From Jaapia argillacea MUCL 33604 (Eukaryota; Basidiomycota; Agaricomycetes; Jaapiales; Jaapiaceae): a DNA stretch of 64,000 nt. The stretch lies in the NCBI GenBank assembly GCA_000697665.1, contig KL197720.1, forward strand, positions 62,456-126,455, given 5' to 3'. The notes beneath the pieces are model-generated. The model was not told where the DNA came from. It ran no database searches and worked only from the letters and a program-made list of their open reading frames with translations. The position numbers and the translations under genes are program-made. Position 1 is the stretch's first letter, and the number at the start of each line of letters is the position of its first letter. Below, in pieces: positions 32,638 to 44,862 of the stretch.

Positions 32638-35603
32638 ATGTCGTTGAAAACAATCGCTGTTCTTGATGAAGCAGAGTTGCAGGATGGCCAGATGTACGGC
32701 ATCCATCCTGATCAACTTGCATAGCTCGCTCAATAACCACCAACATGCAGGAAGGAAGTTCCGTTTTCCGATGGCAAGGTCCTGCTGTCGCGCCTGGGGG
32801 ACAAGGTCCACGCCACGTCTGCCTTCTGTACTCACTACGGAGCGCCTCTTGCAAAGGGTGTGTTGACTGCCGACGGGAGGGTCGTTTGGTACGCCTGATC
32901 ATCGCAATCATAAGTGCAGGAGGTTTATTGATTGGGTGGTGCTGTACGCAGTCCGTGGCATGGAGGTGAGTTCCATTCGCGAGGTTGTTTGAAGTGAGAC
33001 GGGAGCTGATCTGAAATCGGGTATGAAGCTTGTTTCAACGTGTGTACTGGGGACATCGGTGCGCTCGGCTCTTTTCTTCGGGTCCTCTGCTCAGTTGTTC
33101 ACCACTTGTGACACACAGAGGACGCACCAGCACCCTCCGCCCTCCACTCTTTCAACACCCACATCACCTCGGGCAAGATCTACGTAACAGCTGATCCTTC
33201 AAAGACAAAATCCGATAATAAATCCAGGGCACCCAAACTCTTGGCCGAGGGGTTCGAAGGTACTCCTCCCTACCTTCATCGTCCGGTTCAAGTTGTTGAT
33301 TGCCATCCGTTTACCGTTTCGATAGGCAGTGTCGGAGGGACTGGAAAACATGGCGTCGTCGTTGTCGGAGGAGGCAGTGGCGCATTCCAGTTGGTTGAGA
33401 GTTTGAGGGAGGTACGTTGGAAATTCCGTTCTATTTCCCGACCTTATGTTTACTCGTGGCCATCGGCGCTCTCGCATAGCATGGATTCAAAGGGCCCATC
33501 ACGGTCTTGTCCAAGGAGACTCACGCGCCTATCGACAGGTACGGGTGCCTCCTTTCGTTCACCACACTCCAAAACCTACCCGCTCCTCCCGATGTCCTTG
33601 ATCATATCTCCCTTCCATCCACCTTCCTTTCGAATCGATGCTAACCCCACTTGTGGGAGTGTAGGACGAAACTTAGTAAATCGCTCCTATCAGATATTTC
33701 GAAGCTAGAATGGAGGACTGCGGCCGATTTGAAGATCAAGTATGGAGCTGGGTTGAGGACTGGTGTCGTATGTCTTCTTTCCTCATCGTGGACTCATCGA
33801 TCTTGTTCGTCGTGGACCCGGTGGTCAATTCTTTCCTCTCCGTTAGCCGTCAGCGATGTATGCTGCGCTTCTGCTTTCGTTGGGTTGCATGTATGCGCGA
33901 GTTTTCAACCCACAACTGACTATATGCGCCCATGTCGATGCCTTTTTCTGATCGTGCTCCCTTTCACTTCTCCTTTCCCGGTTCACTCACTTTACCCCAA
34001 CAGGAAGTGACGTCGATTTCCACCACAGCCAAAACGGTGACATTTTCATCCGCATCTTCACCTTCTAAAGAGACTATCGAGTATGACAACCTCGTTTTGG
34101 CGACTGGCGGTACCCCACGCCGTTTACCGGTCGAAGGCAACGACTTGAAGGGAGTGTTTACGTTGAGAGGTGTTGGGGACGCCAAGGCTATCGACGATGG
34201 TATGCTTCGGGTTTCGTCACATCGGGTTATTCCAATTAACACCACTCTTTGTAGCCATATCCAAGGAGTCTGATAAAACGACGAGGCTGGTGGTGATTGG
34301 ATCCTCGTTTATTAGTATGGAGTTGGTTGCGACGGTTGTGAAGAGGGTCAAGAGTGTGGATGTTATTGGGATGGAGAGTGTACCGTTTGAGACTGTGCTG
34401 GGTAAGGAAGTTGGGGGTGGGATTATGAAGGCGGGTGATCTTTTTTCTTTGGTTAAGGGGTGGATTTTAACGTGGCATGTTTTGTAGTTCCATGAGGGTA
34501 AAGGCGTCAAGTTCCATATGAAGGCGAAAGTTGGAAAGATTGTGTCCTCTGGTGAGACGGAAGGAAGCGTTGGGGGTGTTATCGTTGAGAGTGAGGGCCA
34601 AGGTGGGTTCGGTTTCTATTCTCTTGCTTTATGATTTTGATGCAAATCCTTCTGCTGCGTCCTCGGTTTGCCGAGTAGAACCGCAAACAATCGCCGCAGA
34701 CGTCGTGATCATGGGCGTAGGCGTCGCACCCGCCACCTCCTATCTCCTACCCGAGAATTCCAAGGGATTCGAAGGAGTGTTAGAGAAGGATGGCGGAGTG
34801 AAGGTTGATGAGTATTTGAGGGTGAAAGGTGTTGATGGGGTATATGCTATTGGTGATATTGCTGTTTACCCTCAACATGGGACGGGCGAGAGTAGGAGGA
34901 TTGAACATTGGAATGTAAGTTGTGTGTCGTCGAGAGTTTTGGAAGGGATGCGTTGTGCTGATGATGGGGATTTTGGATGTAGGTTGCGGGTAATCATGGG
35001 CGAGCGGTTGGGAAGACTATTGCTGGAGAGCCGCAGCCTTTTGTTAAGATACCTGTGTTCTGGAGTGCTCGTAAGTTTTCGTTGCCTTGATATCTTCGTT
35101 TCTCTGTCTGACTGGCCGTTTTTGTGGATTTGCAGAAGGCCAGCAGTTGAGGTATTGTGGTGTAGGCGCTGGGTTTGATGATGTTATCATCAAGGGTGAT
35201 CCTGGGGAGATGAAGGTCAGTACTTCTCGTTCCCTGGCGCTTCAAGTGGACTGTGTTGCTGATATGACACGGGATCGAAAGTTTATTGCATATTATGTAA
35301 AGAACAACAAAGTCGTCGCAGTTGCCAGGTCAGTCTACCCATGCGTTTCATTTGAATTTTGACGAACGGTTTTGTTGTTGGGGATTAGCATGCAGAACGA
35401 CCCTGTGGTGAGCAAAGCTTCGGAGTTATTGAGGTTGGGGTTGATGCCTAGCCCGGAGGAATTGAGGAGTGGTGCGGTACGTCCTATCCAAACGACTTTT
35501 TCTTAGAGTTTTTGGGACTGATTGAGTTGGTTTGTTTGGGGTGTAGGATTTGTTGGCGGTTGATATCGCGAGTGTGAGTGCAAGGGCGAGAGTGGGTGTT
35601 TGA
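32638..35603 (+). CDS. Rieske + FAD/NAD(P)H oxidoreductase, AIF (AIFM3) type
   Basis: A flavoprotein that passes electrons between NAD(P)H, FAD and a Rieske 2Fe-2S cluster; relatives are tied to mitochondrial redox and cell-death signalling. About a dozen exons joined by short GT..AG introns. After MSLKTIAVLDEAELQDGQ comes the Rieske domain with cluster ligands CTHYGAPL and CPWHG, then CFNVCTGDIEDAPAPSALHSF. Next are the FAD-binding VVVVGGGSGA, the family motif YDNLVLATGGTPRRLP, the NAD-binding VVIGSSFISMEL (a Ser stands where a third Gly is common), YAIGDIA with RRIEHWN, and the C-terminal domain WSA..GQQLRYCGVG and FIAYYVKNNKVVAVA. It ends ARARVGV at 35,603. Near 34,430 the exon junction before FHEGKGVKF does not fit a canonical GT donor; this may be a rare GC donor or a one-base change. 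Confidence 0.85.
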
Positions 35604-36339
35604 GGGTGTCCTGCTACTGTTAGGTAGTGGTTTCGAAGGTAGAAAGATAGGCGATGGACCTTGTTCTTGTATGAAGTGAATCCAATGTATCCCAAGTGTA
35701 TTTCGTGTTCGATGTGTTTGTGGGTTGGACTGGTTCAGCGATTAGGTCCCCGGCTACAAGCGGTGGGATTAGCCAATCGGAGATGTGATGAGTTCAACCT
35801 TGACGCCCAACTTTTCGCATTCTTACTGCCAAGGTTGCACCCTCGGCGCAATATAAGGATGGTCTACCTTGAATGACCGCTGGTTACCTTGCAAGTCGAC
35901 GCTCGTTGTGATGCTTATCCTGACTCGGACCCGCTCAGGCTCCCCCAATGTTGATCGCTATTCTGGAGCTTCTGGAAACGACTCGGATGCATCTGCACGG
36001 CACTGGCGCAATCCGAGTGCCTGGATTTACTTACTAGGGCAAGGACGGTCCTTCGGTGAATCTACAGTAACGCTCTTGCGAAAGGCACCCAACAGATAAG
36101 CACGTCACTTTCCAGGCATGTGCCCCACTGTAACGGGGACGAACTCTTTCCTTGTATACCTCGGTCAATGCGAAGCTCCGTCTTTGATTCTTCTGGATTG
36201 CCCCACTTCTCACGGGGGCGCTCATAGAGTGATTGTGCCTATGATCTGACCCTGTTAAGACGAGTAATCAAGTTCTGGCGCCTCCCCTCCTCTGGGATCG
36301 CTGAGCTGGAGGCTTCCAAGTTACATTGATCTAATTCTC
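35604..36339. other. Intergenic, no gene seen
   Basis: Contains the AIF-type gene's 3' flank and the promoter of the first WD40 gene. Open frames are below 80 codons and without motifs. Confidence 0.4.
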
Positions 36340-39300
36340 ATGGCCACTCCTCCTGGCTCTCCGCCTGCGTCCCGGACCCCAACCTTGGCTGGGGTGCAGA
36401 CGGGATCTTCGAGGAAGAGTGGATTCTCTATACGGGTCGACCCTCCGCCGACATCCTCCAGTGAGTTTTGTGCTATCGATGCAGGAACTGCACGAATTTG
36501 ACTATACGAACCATAGGTATCTTCAGGGACGAAAAGGAGGTGGGGAAGGAAGCGTTCGAAACTTTTTCTGCGTACGCTGCCTCTCGATGTAATCATAGCC
36601 CCGCTCACTTATCCTCTGATTAGTAAATTCAATTCATTGGACGAAGAAGTACGTTCGCTGTCAAGGTTTTATTGTTCTTTCAACTCACTGATCGTTCCAG
36701 TTGGCCAAATTGGCGAATCATGCCCTCAGTATGGGAAGTGGTGCACGGATGTACACCTACTCGTGCCGTCTTCGTACTAGGTTGAAGCACGTAGTTTCTT
36801 CTTTCCACCAAAATGCCGTTGAGATCTTCGAGTTTACAAAATCTCCCTCTCCTGCCCATCTCTCGCATTTCTTGACCCAAAAAACACAAGAAAAACCCTT
36901 GGTTCTGGGACCTCCAGCTATCGTTTCTGCCCACAGTACGAAGGATGACTCTATATCTGGATTGTTGAACGGGCTTTCGGAGGACCTTCACGCCTTTCTC
37001 GTTTGCCTGGATGAGTTCCAGACGTACCATGATGACCAAGGAGTCACCAACACACTTCGATGTTTTGCGAAGGACCTGAAGGTAGATTTGCTGGGACCAT
37101 CGCTTTCTACGTTACTGACTATATCACTAGTACATGGCGTCCTTACTTCGCCAATATGAAGGTGAGTATCGAACAAGTTTTCCAGGAGCGGAATCATAAC
37201 TCTTGCTTGTAGCATCTGGCGATGATGCCTTCCGGCGCCTTTTGCACGATTTGAGCGCCGATATTGGTGATCACGCCCACAATCTCACGAATAGCTTGAT
37301 ATTTTCATGGGTTCGGGTATGTAGTGAATTACTTTGACGTCTCGTAGATCCCTGATAGCCATTCGATGTACAGGGGTTCCAACCATCCAGTCGGCGCAAA
37401 GTCATGCTGCTCAAAACATGTCGACCATCTCGACCATTGGTAAATTATTCCTCAGTCGCTAATTCTCAATTCACTGACTTGTGTCGCTTCAGCGACATTC
37501 TTATCAGCAGTGACGGCGACCGGTCTTCAGCTCTCCTACACTTCGAACGAAACTGTTTTGGAAAACATCGTCAGCGGATGTTGGTTTACTTCCCTGGTGT
37601 TCAGTATCGGTGCTGCCATCAACGGAGTATTGGCCATGACGTGGAGACAAGCCATCTAGTGAACATGAAACCCTCTCGTACCCTTAAAGTCTTATCTAAT
37701 ACCGAGATCCACTGCAGCTGCTCTCCCGGCGCCGTCCCTCTGTGGTTTTTAGTCTGGGTTCGACACTCTCCGTTGATCTTTCTGATGATTGCTGTCGGCT
37801 GCTTTTGCTGTGGAGTCGTTGTCTTCGCATGGTCATCTGGCCAGGTAAGCTAAATTACTGTCTAAATTAATGTTTTCACTGATTCTCGCAGAACATTGCT
37901 GTTCGTATCATCACAGCTTCCACGACCATCTTCACTTGCGTCGGTTTGTTGATGGCCTCGACTTGGTTTCTCCTCGAACAACTCGTGTACAAACGTTACA
38001 AGGGTCAGAAGGTCATGCTGGAGGTCCTCACCGATTTCTGGCGTGATCTGATCAACCACACTGGCATCGGTCGAGCCTCGGACGTTCTTGTACAGCAATC
38101 AGAGGCAACGACTTACCCAATATTCTATCTCTACTGGGTGTCCCTAGCGGCTGTCTCTCGCTTTCCGCTGCTCATGATGGAGAAGTGGAGGAATTGGAGA
38201 AAGTCAGAAAGTTGTAATATCCCTTACTGTCTCTTGGAATCTGGCGCTGAATACATGTACGCTAGCTCTTCCTGTCGCCACGCCATCCCGGGAAGAGTCT
38301 TCAAGCGAGACTCTGAAGTCACCTCCTCCAAGGCGCCGGCTGCGAGCTGTCGCATGGGCTGTAGCATCATTTGTGAAAACTGGGAATGACAGCGAGACTC
38401 TGAAGCCGCCTCCTCCAAGGCGCCGTCTGCAAGCTGTCGTATGGGCTGTAGCATCATTTGTGAAAATTGGGAATGACGAAGAATCGGCCCACGTCGAAAC
38501 ACACAAGTCGAATCGGGCCGTATCTCTTCACGAACATGCGAAATGGTCTGTTAATACAGGGAGTGCTGGGATCTTGACGGGCCTGGAGAGCATATTGGTC
38601 TCTGACAGCGTAATACGAGACCTTCAGTTCTCGCCTTCCGAGCGGACATCAACCAGGGCTAGCTTTCTTGGCGGTTTATTCAACCTTGGACCCAAGTTCT
38701 CTCTGATTGCCTCTAGGTACGACCCAACCTTCCTTCATTACGTCCAAAGCAACTACTCACGATCTGATAGTGCAGATAAAATTGTGGTCCTTCAACCAGG
38801 CAACGTATGTGATTGCTATTCTACTGGACAGCACTCAATTGACGTGCTCAGGGTACCAATGTATCTGAGGAAATCTCACACTCCGAGGGAGTCGATACTC
38901 AAGTCATATGGTAAGTATGTGGATGTTCAACTCTCACATTCTCATATTTCCCAGGTCGCCCACTGGGTGTGAGGTATTCACGAGGGGGAAGCGCTCGGTT
39001 AGAATCTGGAGTCAGGTGCCTTCATTTCACCACTTGTGAAATCAATGGCCCGAGATTTAATCATATATACAACCAGTTGGAAAGTGGCAGATGGAAGGCT
39101 CGGAAGATTGACCGGCTACGAGGGTTGGAATCTATTGCGCCTTTACCCAACGGAAAGGGTGAGTGATACTCTTACCTGGTTCGAATATACAAAGGAAGAA
39201 AGTGATGTCACGTACAGATTTCCTACCCGTCGAGAGCGGTGATGTGACAAGAATTGTACGTATCTTTATCTTGCGGCACCGTTAACTTATGTACCAGCGA

Positions 39301-40214
39301 CTTTCAGGACTCCAACGGCCTGGTAGGTGGATTCCATAGATACAACCAGACTTGCTGATAACCCTATCCAAGGTCAAAAAAATCTTTCGCATCAGTGGCT
39401 TGACGATGCAACGGGTCGTAGCGGTTAACGATGACCGTTACTTCGTCGGTGTTGGGCGCCTTGCTTCCACTAGTGACAACCTGCAACCAGCCATTTGCAA
39501 GACAACACATGAACTAATTGGTATGTTTGAGCCTCCTCTTCCGCTTCGGTTTCGCCTGAATTTTCGGTGTACAACATGTATACGGGGAAAATCGAATGGT
39601 AAGCTCCACCATAATCCCACTAGATGCTTTTTTCGCTCGCTCTCTCGCTCCCAGCGAGAAGCCCGTGCGGTTTGACGTTCTCAACCTCAAAATATCTTGT
39701 GACGGTCAACGTATCATAGTGGATTGTGGTGCCAGTTCGGTATGGGCACGATGATATTTCGTCAAGGTTTTCTAATATGTTTTTTCAGTTCGTAACGCAA
39801 GTCTGGAAGTTGACGCCCTTCCCAGTTAAGCTTGAGTTTCAATACGCCTGTGTGCCGAAGGAGCCCAACAACCTAGTTGGATTCAGTTCTTTCGCCGGAC
39901 AGCGCGACCAATGGATAGTCCGTGCCACAAAAGGTATGGAGTATCTTTCTTCGTTCTTTCTCACAACACCAATGAAATGGCATCTAGATGGCAACCTCGC
40001 TCTCTGGGACATTGCTAGCCGTCGCTTTGTCCGGCATGCTGTCCTGCCAGAGATCACTAGCCTAGTAGCTTGCCTTGCTTGGAATCCTAGCTCGGATTCC
40101 ATGTTTGCCGCAGGTATGGAGGATGGGCAGGTCACTCTGTGGCAGTGGGCGGAGCCGACACGCCAGTCACAGAAGGGAGCCTCGACGTTCACTTCCGCCG
40201 ATGCCGCGGGATAG
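36340..40214 (+). CDS. Membrane-anchored WD40 protein, copy 1
   Basis: A large multi-exon protein of an agaricomycete family with an N-terminal helical part, several membrane helices and a C-terminal WD40 propeller; its function is unknown. Start MATPPGSPPASRTP (36,340), then FRDEKEVGKEAFETF, GARMYTYSCRLRTRL and VCLDEFQTYHDD. Membrane-like segments follow: FLSAVTATGLQLSY, CWFTSLVFSIGAAINGVL, PLWFLVWVRHSPLIFLMIAV and TIFTCVGLLMASTWFLL. A basic linker carries an 87-bp in-frame duplication. The WD40 part shows VIRDLQFSPSER, RSVRIWS, ESGDVTRI, SSFAGQRDQWIVRA, GNLALWDIASRRFVRH and MEDGQVTLWQW, ending at 40,214. Exons are joined by many 50-60 nt introns. The WD40 middle part (39,000-39,700) needs careful splicing and may hold a lesion. 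Confidence 0.72.
38305..38478 (+). repeat. 87-bp in-frame tandem duplication in WD40 copy 1
   Basis: Two copies start at 38,305 and 38,392. Each encodes 29 residues beginning SETLK and containing PPPRRRLRAV / PPPRRRLQAV and SFVK..GND. They differ at about eight positions. The paralog at 40,967-44,862 has no such duplication. Confidence 0.9.
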
Positions 40215-40966
40215 GGAACCGTACTACTATTGGATCATCCTATCGTCTCATTCATTCGGACGCAGTTTGTAGTGTGCGTAATTATTTCAGAGCACCAACC
40301 CCGGCGTGGAGTGAGTTGGAATAGTGTTGGAATGCGGAAAGTTAATTTGGCAGGTTCGGGAAGCTCCGCCTTTCCAATGCTCGGCGAGATAATGCTCCCC
40401 AAACCCGGCAGCTAGTGCACCGCCGATCAGGCTCTCCGATCAGTTGGAGAAGACATACTTGTACCAGTTAGGCCGGTGCTGTTCCCTTTCCCAACACATA
40501 CTTATCAATCATAGCAATTGGAGCGCTTGCGGTGATTGTCGGTGCTGATCAGGGTGCATGATACCAACAATACTTTGATCAGCTCTGGCTTGAGGCGCGT
40601 TCTCTTGTGGTTCTTGTCCCAAGGTTGGCATAGACGCGAAGATGATCGCCAGCTTCAGATTTGAGGTAGGGTTCAGCTTTCTACTCTCCTCAAGTACATG
40701 ACGGTCTGACAATCATTTGAGGATTGTTCACCAGGTCACCTGCTCCAAAGATGAGCGCCGAGGGGATTAATAACGGGGAAAAGGGAACCCATATGTTATA
40801 CCCTTCCGCATTGTTGCCCAGCGGAAGCAGAACCCAAAAAGGTGGACCGAAGCGCTCAAGAGCCAAAATTTTGACATGCTCTGACTTTGGTTCTACCTCT
40901 TCGCAGCACAGCTTGAGCAATTTATCTTATAAGAAAGTGTCACAGCCAGACTAGGCCTTCTCAACT
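40215..40966. other. Spacer between the two WD40 genes
   Basis: About 750 bp with no coding motif. It presumably holds the 3' end of copy 1 and the promoter of copy 2. Confidence 0.4.
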
Positions 40967-43900
40967 ATGCATCCTTCACGCCCATCCCCAACATCCACCT
41001 CGAAATTCTCGCTCGCCGCTCAGGCTGGGAGATCTCCATCACGTAAATCTGGTCGCAGACATACTGTTCATGATGCTCTAGTGCAAGGTTTGTTTCTCCT
41101 CCGATCGCATTTGCTTCAACACATGACTTCAAAATCCCCAGTTTCCCATGAACGTTCCATCACGGAGGAACCTTCACCTAACGAAACTTGTTGAGTCCTC
41201 CTCCTTCCAAGCTCTCAATTTATTGAAGCTTCCCTCAGGCATTACGAACAACGAGAAGCCTGCGGGTACACAGGAGTTCCAGAATTTCGCCAAGTATGTC
41301 GCCGTCTCGAGTATTCGTCCCCTTTCAGACTGAGGTCTTAGCCCATTGTAGGAGCCTCGAAGCCCTTGACAAAGAGGTACGTTACAATCATTATACTCGA
41401 GATTTTGGCCAATTATTGGTAGCTTGCCACACTCGCCAACGATGCTCTCAGGATGGGGAGCGGGGCCCAGATATATCGTTATTCACGTCGTCTTCGAAGG
41501 GCTCTCGATCAGGTCATGTTCTTTTTTCACTTGAACGCCGCGGAGCTGTTCCATTTCAGTCAAAGTGCGCGGCCAGATCCTGCGGATCGACCGCAGTTTC
41601 TAACGGCGAACAGCCAAGAAGCTGTCTGGGAGAAGCTAAAGGATCCCTGCCCATCTCCGTTATCGACATACGTTGACGGGGAGTCTGCTAGCCGCATACT
41701 CAGTGGCTTTGCAGATGACTTGTATGCGTTTTTTGTCTGCCTCGACGAGTTTCAGGCATACCATGACGACGAAGAAGTCAACTATGCCTTGCGATGCTAT
41801 GAGAAAGACCTAAAGGTATAGTCTAAGCTAACTACAGCTATGATCAGTTGTTGACAGAGCTATAGTATTGGGCATCCTTCCTGCAGTACAATGAAGGTGA
41901 GTTCATACCTTGTGGTTTCACGCAACCAAGCCTTGGTTGATTTGTCTCCCATCCAGACCCCGATGACTCGGACCCCGCCGTCAGAAGACTTCTACATGAT
42001 CTCACCGCTGACCTTGGAGACCATGCTCAGAGCCTAGCTGCCTGTTTGCAGTTTTTCATCACCTCTGGTGGGTATTTCTATGTCCCTTCCAATCTGTGGC
42101 ATTATTCACACCTTGCAGGAGTGCCAGCCATCCGCTTCGCGCAAACACATGCTGCCCAGAACATGCTCAGCATCTCTACCATCGGTCAGTGAACTACAAT
42201 TGCTAGGGCTTTCATTGCACCAACTTTCTATCAGCTACCTTTCTGTCTGCCGTGACAGCGACCACCCTCCAATTCTCATACCCGTCGACCAAAACGATCT
42301 CCAACAACGTTGTCAATGGATGCTGGTTTACTTCCCTGGTTTTTAGTATCGGAGCTGCCATTAACGGAGTGCTAGGCATGACATGGAGACAGGCAATATA
42401 GTAACTTTACCGTCTATTCACGCTTTCCATTTCTCCAAAGCTAATTCTTCTGCAGCTGTTCTCCAGGTTCAGTTCCCCTGTGGTTTCTAATCTGGATCAG
42501 ACACTCACCGTTGATATTTCTGATGATCTCCGTTGCTTGCTTTTCAACTGGACTTGTATTTTTCACCTACTCATCTTCTCAGGTAGGGCCTACCACTGTG
42601 GCATCTGTGTCCTCCATTAAACTTGAAGTCACCATAGCATATTGCTGTCCGCATCGTCACGACGACTACGACGGGATTCGCGGGAGTTGGTCTTGTCATG
42701 GTTGCGAGTTGGTTCGTGTTAGAACGCTGGATGTTCAAACGCCACAAAGGCCACAAATTACTCCTTGAAGAACTAAATGATATGTGGAGGAAATTCACTC
42801 GTTTAATCGGTTTGCGCTGGACCTCTCGATTCCTCCTGTCACGCTTGGAGGCGTTTGGTCTCGTAGCTTCCGACCGATTTTGGATCATCATGGCAGATAT
42901 GTCCCGATTGTTAAGTCTCCGGCGCAATGATGGTATGTCCTTCTTGTCCCTCGCATCCTTATTGAACTGCTGGGCTCATGCCTCACAGGTATTCTTCCTG
43001 CCATAAGTCAGCCTCAGTCGACTCCCGGAAGACAGTCAAACTTCGGTTTTGCGGCGGCCTTGAGGGGAACCGTCCGCCTTGCCTCAGCTTTCCTAAATCC
43101 CAGTAACCACCCACACCAGACGCCTTCTCGCCAAAGGTCGACTGATTCCGCGGATACTGCAATAATCCGACCGGGTCAACAATGGATACAATCCAGCACA
43201 GAGAGTCCAAGTGGACCGATGTGTTTGCGAAGAATATCTCCGTTCGATGGCATGATACGAGAACTCAAATTCTCTCACAATGGAAAGTTGCTCACCGTGT
43301 CCAGGTAAGTACGTCGCCACTCGACTCGCAGCTCCTTCCATCTCAAGGCCTCAGTAGTCGACGCAAAGCGGTTGTTCTTCAGGCAGGAGAACTGAATGTG
43401 AGGTCCTCCCTCTGAATGTCGATCATAGGTACTGATTTCTCACTGTTTCGTAGCGCCGGACGCCTTATCAAGAGCTTCCAAGTTCTGAAAGCATCCGACA
43501 AGCTGATTGGTACGTATGCGGTGCAAACTCTACCTCGTGCTCTACCTACACTGATATCCCCAGGTCCGGAGATTTAGTCCTGACGAGGGGAAAACGCTCT
43601 GTTCGGATTTGGAGCGCAGGGGTACTCCCAGCCAGTTATATCTAGGACCATCCCTGGCTGATCTCCTTTCTCCGGGCGCTTCCAGGACGGACAGTGGAGT
43701 TCTCGCAAGTTTGAACGCTTTCGTCAAGTGGAATTCGTCACTCCATTCCCCGAAGGATACGGTATGCTGTCGCTCTAAATAAGCGACCATGAATTAACTG
43801 TCCCCCTCTCAGCATTTCTCTCCGTCGAAGGCGGAGATGTGACGAGGCTTGTGAGTTCCTCTCTTTTAAGCTAAAATCTTAAGCTTGAACAGACGGATTC

Positions 43901-44862
43901 GCTAGGATATAAACGGATCGGTGCGCTGATGATATGAACTTGTCGCAGTCACCATCTCAAATGCTTTCAATAGGTTCAAGCAATTTATCACATCGACGGG
44001 ATACAGATGCAGCGAGTTGTGGTTGTCGGAGATCGTCCCCTCTTCATTGGCATCGGAGAGCTTGGCGAGACTCGGGACGGTCGACAACCGATGAAGTGCA
44101 AGCCCGGTAGTGAAATAATCGGTGTGTTTTCTCCGACACCTTCTTTCTATTACGCTAACGAGCACAGTTTATGATATGGAGAAAGGGAGGATTGAAACGC
44201 AAGTTCTTGTAGACAATGTCCTGCGCAATCCTTGTGTTTTCTCACGCCGATATTCTGCTTTAGGAGGAAGCCCATACGCCTTCCGGTACGAAGTATGAAA
44301 CTCTGCCGCCACGCGAAACATATACTTGTGGACTGTGGGTTGAATACATTGGTGTGGAGTCCAATCCTGCCAATAACTAAGAACATGCTGATGGTCCCGT
44401 TTGTGTAGTCGTTGTCGCAGGTTTGGGAACTTACAACGGATCACAAGGGAGATCCTCAACTGGAGCTGAAAAGCACTTACGTGCCAAAGACCCCAGTCGA
44501 TTTTTTCGGCGTGAGCTCGTTTGCTGGACAGAACGATCAATGGATACTCCGCGCCGGAAGAGGTGCTTGCCCTATCTACAGTCTCATTGCCAGAACTCAT
44601 TAGGCCCTTTCTAGGCGGATGTCTTCACCTATGGAATATCGAAGGGCGTCCGGTCCAGCACGCTGTGGCAAGTGGCTTGTCGGGACACGTCACATGTGTC
44701 GATTGGAGCCCAATTTCCGACTCCATGTTTGCGACTGCCACAAACGATGGAAACGTCACAATTTGGGACTGGTCCATCGTAGCAGAAGAACCGGCTGGTT
44801 TCAGTCCAGAGGAGATGGAGAACAGTCCATATATCCTTGCGGAAGAGTCAGAGTCGAAGTGA
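40967..44862 (+). CDS. Membrane-anchored WD40 protein, copy 2
   Basis: Tandem paralog of the preceding gene in the same orientation. Start MHPSRPSPTSTSKFSLA (40,967). The N-terminal domain has GTQEFQNFAKY, GAQIYRYSRRLRRAL, VCLDEFQAYHDDEE and HAQSLAACLQFF. Membrane segments are FLSAVTATTLQFSY, CWFTSLVFSIGAAINGVLGM, PLWFLIWIRHSPLIFLMISV and GFAGVGLVMVASWFVL. The WD40 part has MIRELKFSHNGKLL, LVLTRGKRSVRIWSAG, VEGGDVTRL, IQMQRVVVVG, SSFAGQNDQWILRA, GCLHLWNIEGRPVQHAV, GHVTCVDWSPISDSMFATATNDGNVTIWDW (given here in overlapping parts: GHVTCVDWSP, SDSMFATA, GNVTIWDW). It ends acidic at 44,862. The conserved membrane block is the best-matched part between the paralogs, while N-terminal Ser/Pro segments and the linker differ. 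Confidence 0.72.
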
